Assembly (NCBI RefSeq): GCF_041725775.1
Contig: NZ_JBEUEL010000001.1
Coordinates: forward strand, 62,001 to 126,000
Length of the DNA stretch: 64,000 nucleotides
Origin: Pueribacillus sp041725775
GTDB lineage: Bacteria; Bacillota; Bacilli; Bacillales; UBA6769
Reading direction: 5' to 3'
This document shows, piece by piece, positions 62,504 through 64,000 of this stretch. Every line of letters starts with the position of its first letter. Position 1 is the stretch's first letter. The notes under the pieces were generated by a model. It made no database searches. It had not been told where the DNA came from and worked only from the letters and a program-made list of their open reading frames with translations. Both the position numbers and the translations under genes were made by a program.

Positions 62504-62512
62504 AGTGGTTTA

Positions 62513-63442
62513 CTAGCTTGACGAGTGGTCCTCCGTGTTCGTATCTTGACTTTTTTTCCAATGATGTAAAGCGTAAGCGGTAAATACCATAACGGCGAGC
62601 ATACCAACGTATATAAGTAATTCAATATAAAATAATGATTGCGTTATATCTGCCAAGGTTGTATGGTTCACGAACACGTCATAAGGGTTTGAGTTTCGAT
62701 AAGATATTTCAATTTTGTCTCCAAATGAAAATTGATCGAATGTATTTTTTGTTACTTCTTTTACCACTTCAACATTTTCGTCGTCACGATTTTGAAAAGA
62801 AAGTGTGAATTCAAATTTTGAATCTTGGTGCTTCCGATAACCAATATCGGCTTGCTCATCGATGATAATGGCCTCAGTCTTTGTATTTGAAATGGGTATC
62901 ATTTTCCGAAGAATGTTCACTAAAAATCTACCTGAGAAATAGACGAACACAATCATTACAACAGTAAGAAATTTCATCCCATTTCCTTTTGACGGTTTGC
63001 CTAAAAATGTTTTCTTTATTAGTCGTTCGATCGCAGGGATTTCGGTTATTAGTAAAAACAATCCAAGGAGCGAGAAAAAGCCAAATGTGGCAATCGCTAC
63101 AACGAAAAAGAAGCCATCATACAAAAAGTCACGTGCCGTTGAAAACGTTCCATAAATTGAAAAGCCTTCAATGTTATCGCCAATTTTAAAGTTATTCATT
63201 TGTTGTCTTGATATACGATGAAGATACCTTGATTCAGTTCCATCTAGTAATTGTACACGGACGAAATAGGCTGGTGGAGTAAACAAACTTTTTTCCCCGA
63301 CTTTAGCAGTAATGATGGCTTCCTCTTTTTTTGCTTCTGAGAGATCATATTCTTCCATATAGGAATCAATCATAATTCCAGTTAGAATACCGAAAAATAG
63401 CGTGAATATGAATATGCCGATAATCTCTTTAAACTTCTCCAA
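62513..63442 (-). CDS. DUF3592-like membrane protein
   Basis: 309 residues with about five membrane segments, at the N-terminus (EIIGIFIFTLFFGILTGIMI), residues 110-135, 155-180 and near the C-terminus. Two soluble loops contain EKSLFTPPAYFVRVQLLDG and FGDKIEISYRNSNPYDV, resembling DUF3592 beta domains. Starts ATG, weak RBS. The divergent gene at 63619 encodes a similar N-terminal part. Confidence 0.7.
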   Translation of the reverse strand: MEKFKEIIGIFIFTLFFGILTGIMIDSYMEEYDLSEAKKEEAIITAKVGEKSLFTPPAYFVRVQLLDGTESRYLHRISRQQMNNFKIGDNIEGFSIYGTFSTARDFLYDGFFFVVAIATFGFFSLLGLFLLITEIPAIERLIKKTFLGKPSKGNGMKFLTVVMIVFVYFSGRFLVNILRKMIPISNTKTEAIIIDEQADIGYRKHQDSKFEFTLSFQNRDDENVEVVKEVTKNTFDQFSFGDKIEISYRNSNPYDVFVNHTTLADITQSLFYIELLIYVGMLAVMVFTAYALHHWKKSQDTNTEDHSSS

Positions 63443-63618
63443 TTATAAAGTTCACATCCAGTATTTAAACGTTATTACCTTTATTGTATCGAAGTTAGGT
63501 TAAGAATTAAGAGTACCAGGAACTAGTCTTACACACGCAGTTTGTAGGTCTAAATACACTCTTATGATGTTTGACCTTTTTTGTATAATGTTCATAAAAG
63601 GAAGAGGTGTAAAGGAAG

Positions 63619-64000
63619 ATTAAAACTTTTATTCATGCGATCATTTATTTATTTTGGTTATCCTTTTTCGGCTTTATGCTATATACGACGGTAACGTCTT
63701 TCGTTACTGATTACAACATTTTAAATGCTGAGAAAACAACGGCAACCGTAGTCGAACAACATTCAAAAAAGAGTTTATTTCGGACGCCGACGTATTTTGT
63801 TACTGTTGATTTGAATCGAATAGAAGAGTATGGGGATTATAACGGAATTGAGAATCGAGTGACATCGTTTCAAATGAAAAAGGCTGAACAAACGTCTGAA
63901 GTGAACGGATATTTTATCGATGATCATTTTTTCACGCTATACGATATTTTGCTCGATAGTTTTGTCATCATCGTACTGAGCATTTTCTTATTGCTTTGCT
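63619..64000 (+). CDS. Membrane protein, paralogue of the divergent gene (3' partial)
   Basis: The frame has no stop to the window end. It reads FIHAIIYLFWLSFFGFMLYTTVTSFVT (TM helix), then KKSLFRTPTYFVTVDLNRIEEY, which matches KSLFTPPAYFVRVQL of the minus-strand gene, and a second TM at the edge. The first in-frame codon after a stop with a good RBS (GAGGTG, nine bases) is ATT at 63619; the first ATG is inside the helix (about 63676). So either ATT is the start or the true start was altered. Confidence 0.65.
   Translation, partial: MKTFIHAIIYLFWLSFFGFMLYTTVTSFVTDYNILNAEKTTATVVEQHSKKSLFRTPTYFVTVDLNRIEEYGDYNGIENRVTSFQMKKAEQTSEVNGYFIDDHFFTLYDILLDSFVIIVLSIFLLLC

Noticed and set aside
1..64000. 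CRISPR arrays, rRNA genes or prophage modules
   Set aside because: No regularly spaced repeats, rRNA signatures or phage structural genes were seen in the window.

Overview
The window reads as a low-GC, endospore-forming Firmicute of the family Bacillaceae. The markers are Crh (a Bacillus-type HPr paralogue with Gln at position 15), the rapZ-yvcK-whiA-crh cluster, CotF-type coat proteins, the fadN-fadA-fadE / gcvH / YusE-YusI neighbourhood, sufCDSUB, AGGAGG ribosome binding sites and frequent GTG/TTG starts. Genus cannot be settled from the sequence alone.

Layout. 1-6 kb: rapZ (5' truncated by the window edge), yvcK, whiA and crh, then an IS200/IS605 element with an intact TnpA and a wrecked TnpB, then motAB. 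6-8 kb, minus strand: clpP behind a CtsR-operator promoter, an EamA exporter and tRNA-Arg(CCG). 8-19.5 kb is a core block: rpoN, a glutaredoxin-like protein, the lower glycolytic operon pgk-tpiA-gpmI-eno (no cggR or gapA in front), then secG, carboxylesterase, rnr, smpB and ssrA (tmRNA). 19.6-28 kb is mixed: a decayed secreted-protein/permease locus, csoR, a histidine phosphatase with an odd start codon, a MoxR ATPase plus VWA protein pair, a ZIP transporter, pirin, and a broken group II intron directly behind a terminator. 28-33 kb: nuclease, ctaG, DUF456 protein, luciferase-like monooxygenase and a BCCT transporter pseudogene. 32.7-35.5 kb: a guanidine-I (ykkC) riboswitch with its two-gene SMR exporter, then a long-chain acyl-CoA ligase. 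35.9-39.7 kb: an IS1380-type transposase, an FMN-dependent hydroxy-acid oxidase, and a TPP riboswitch in front of a broken tenA. 39.7-52 kb: two coat proteins, the fadNAE beta-oxidation operon with a FadR-type operator, a 2,4-dienoyl-CoA reductase-like SDR, PadR, ArsC/Spx-like protein, gcvH, a cyclase/FAH-hydrolase pair, thioredoxin and O-acetylhomoserine sulfhydrylase. 53-58.4 kb: the complete sufCDSUB operon. 58.5-64 kb is accessory: two lipoproteins, an IS remnant, a GNAT, and two divergent paralogous membrane proteins, the second cut by the window end.

How the genes work together. Four coherent modules stand out: lower glycolysis; trans-translation with RNase R, SmpB and tmRNA adjacent; fatty-acid activation and beta-oxidation (acyl-CoA ligase, FadNAE, dienoyl-CoA reductase) with FadR-like sites; and Fe-S cluster assembly. 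Regulatory RNAs for guanidine and thiamine pyrophosphate are recognisable. Core genes are intact, while accessory genes (TnpB, the permease/secreted-protein locus, intron RT, BCCT transporter, TenA, an unknown near 52.5 kb, an IS fragment) carry stops and frameshifts, which suggests ongoing gene loss or, in places, assembly indels. I did not find a convincing new multi-gene system; the best leads are listed as findings.
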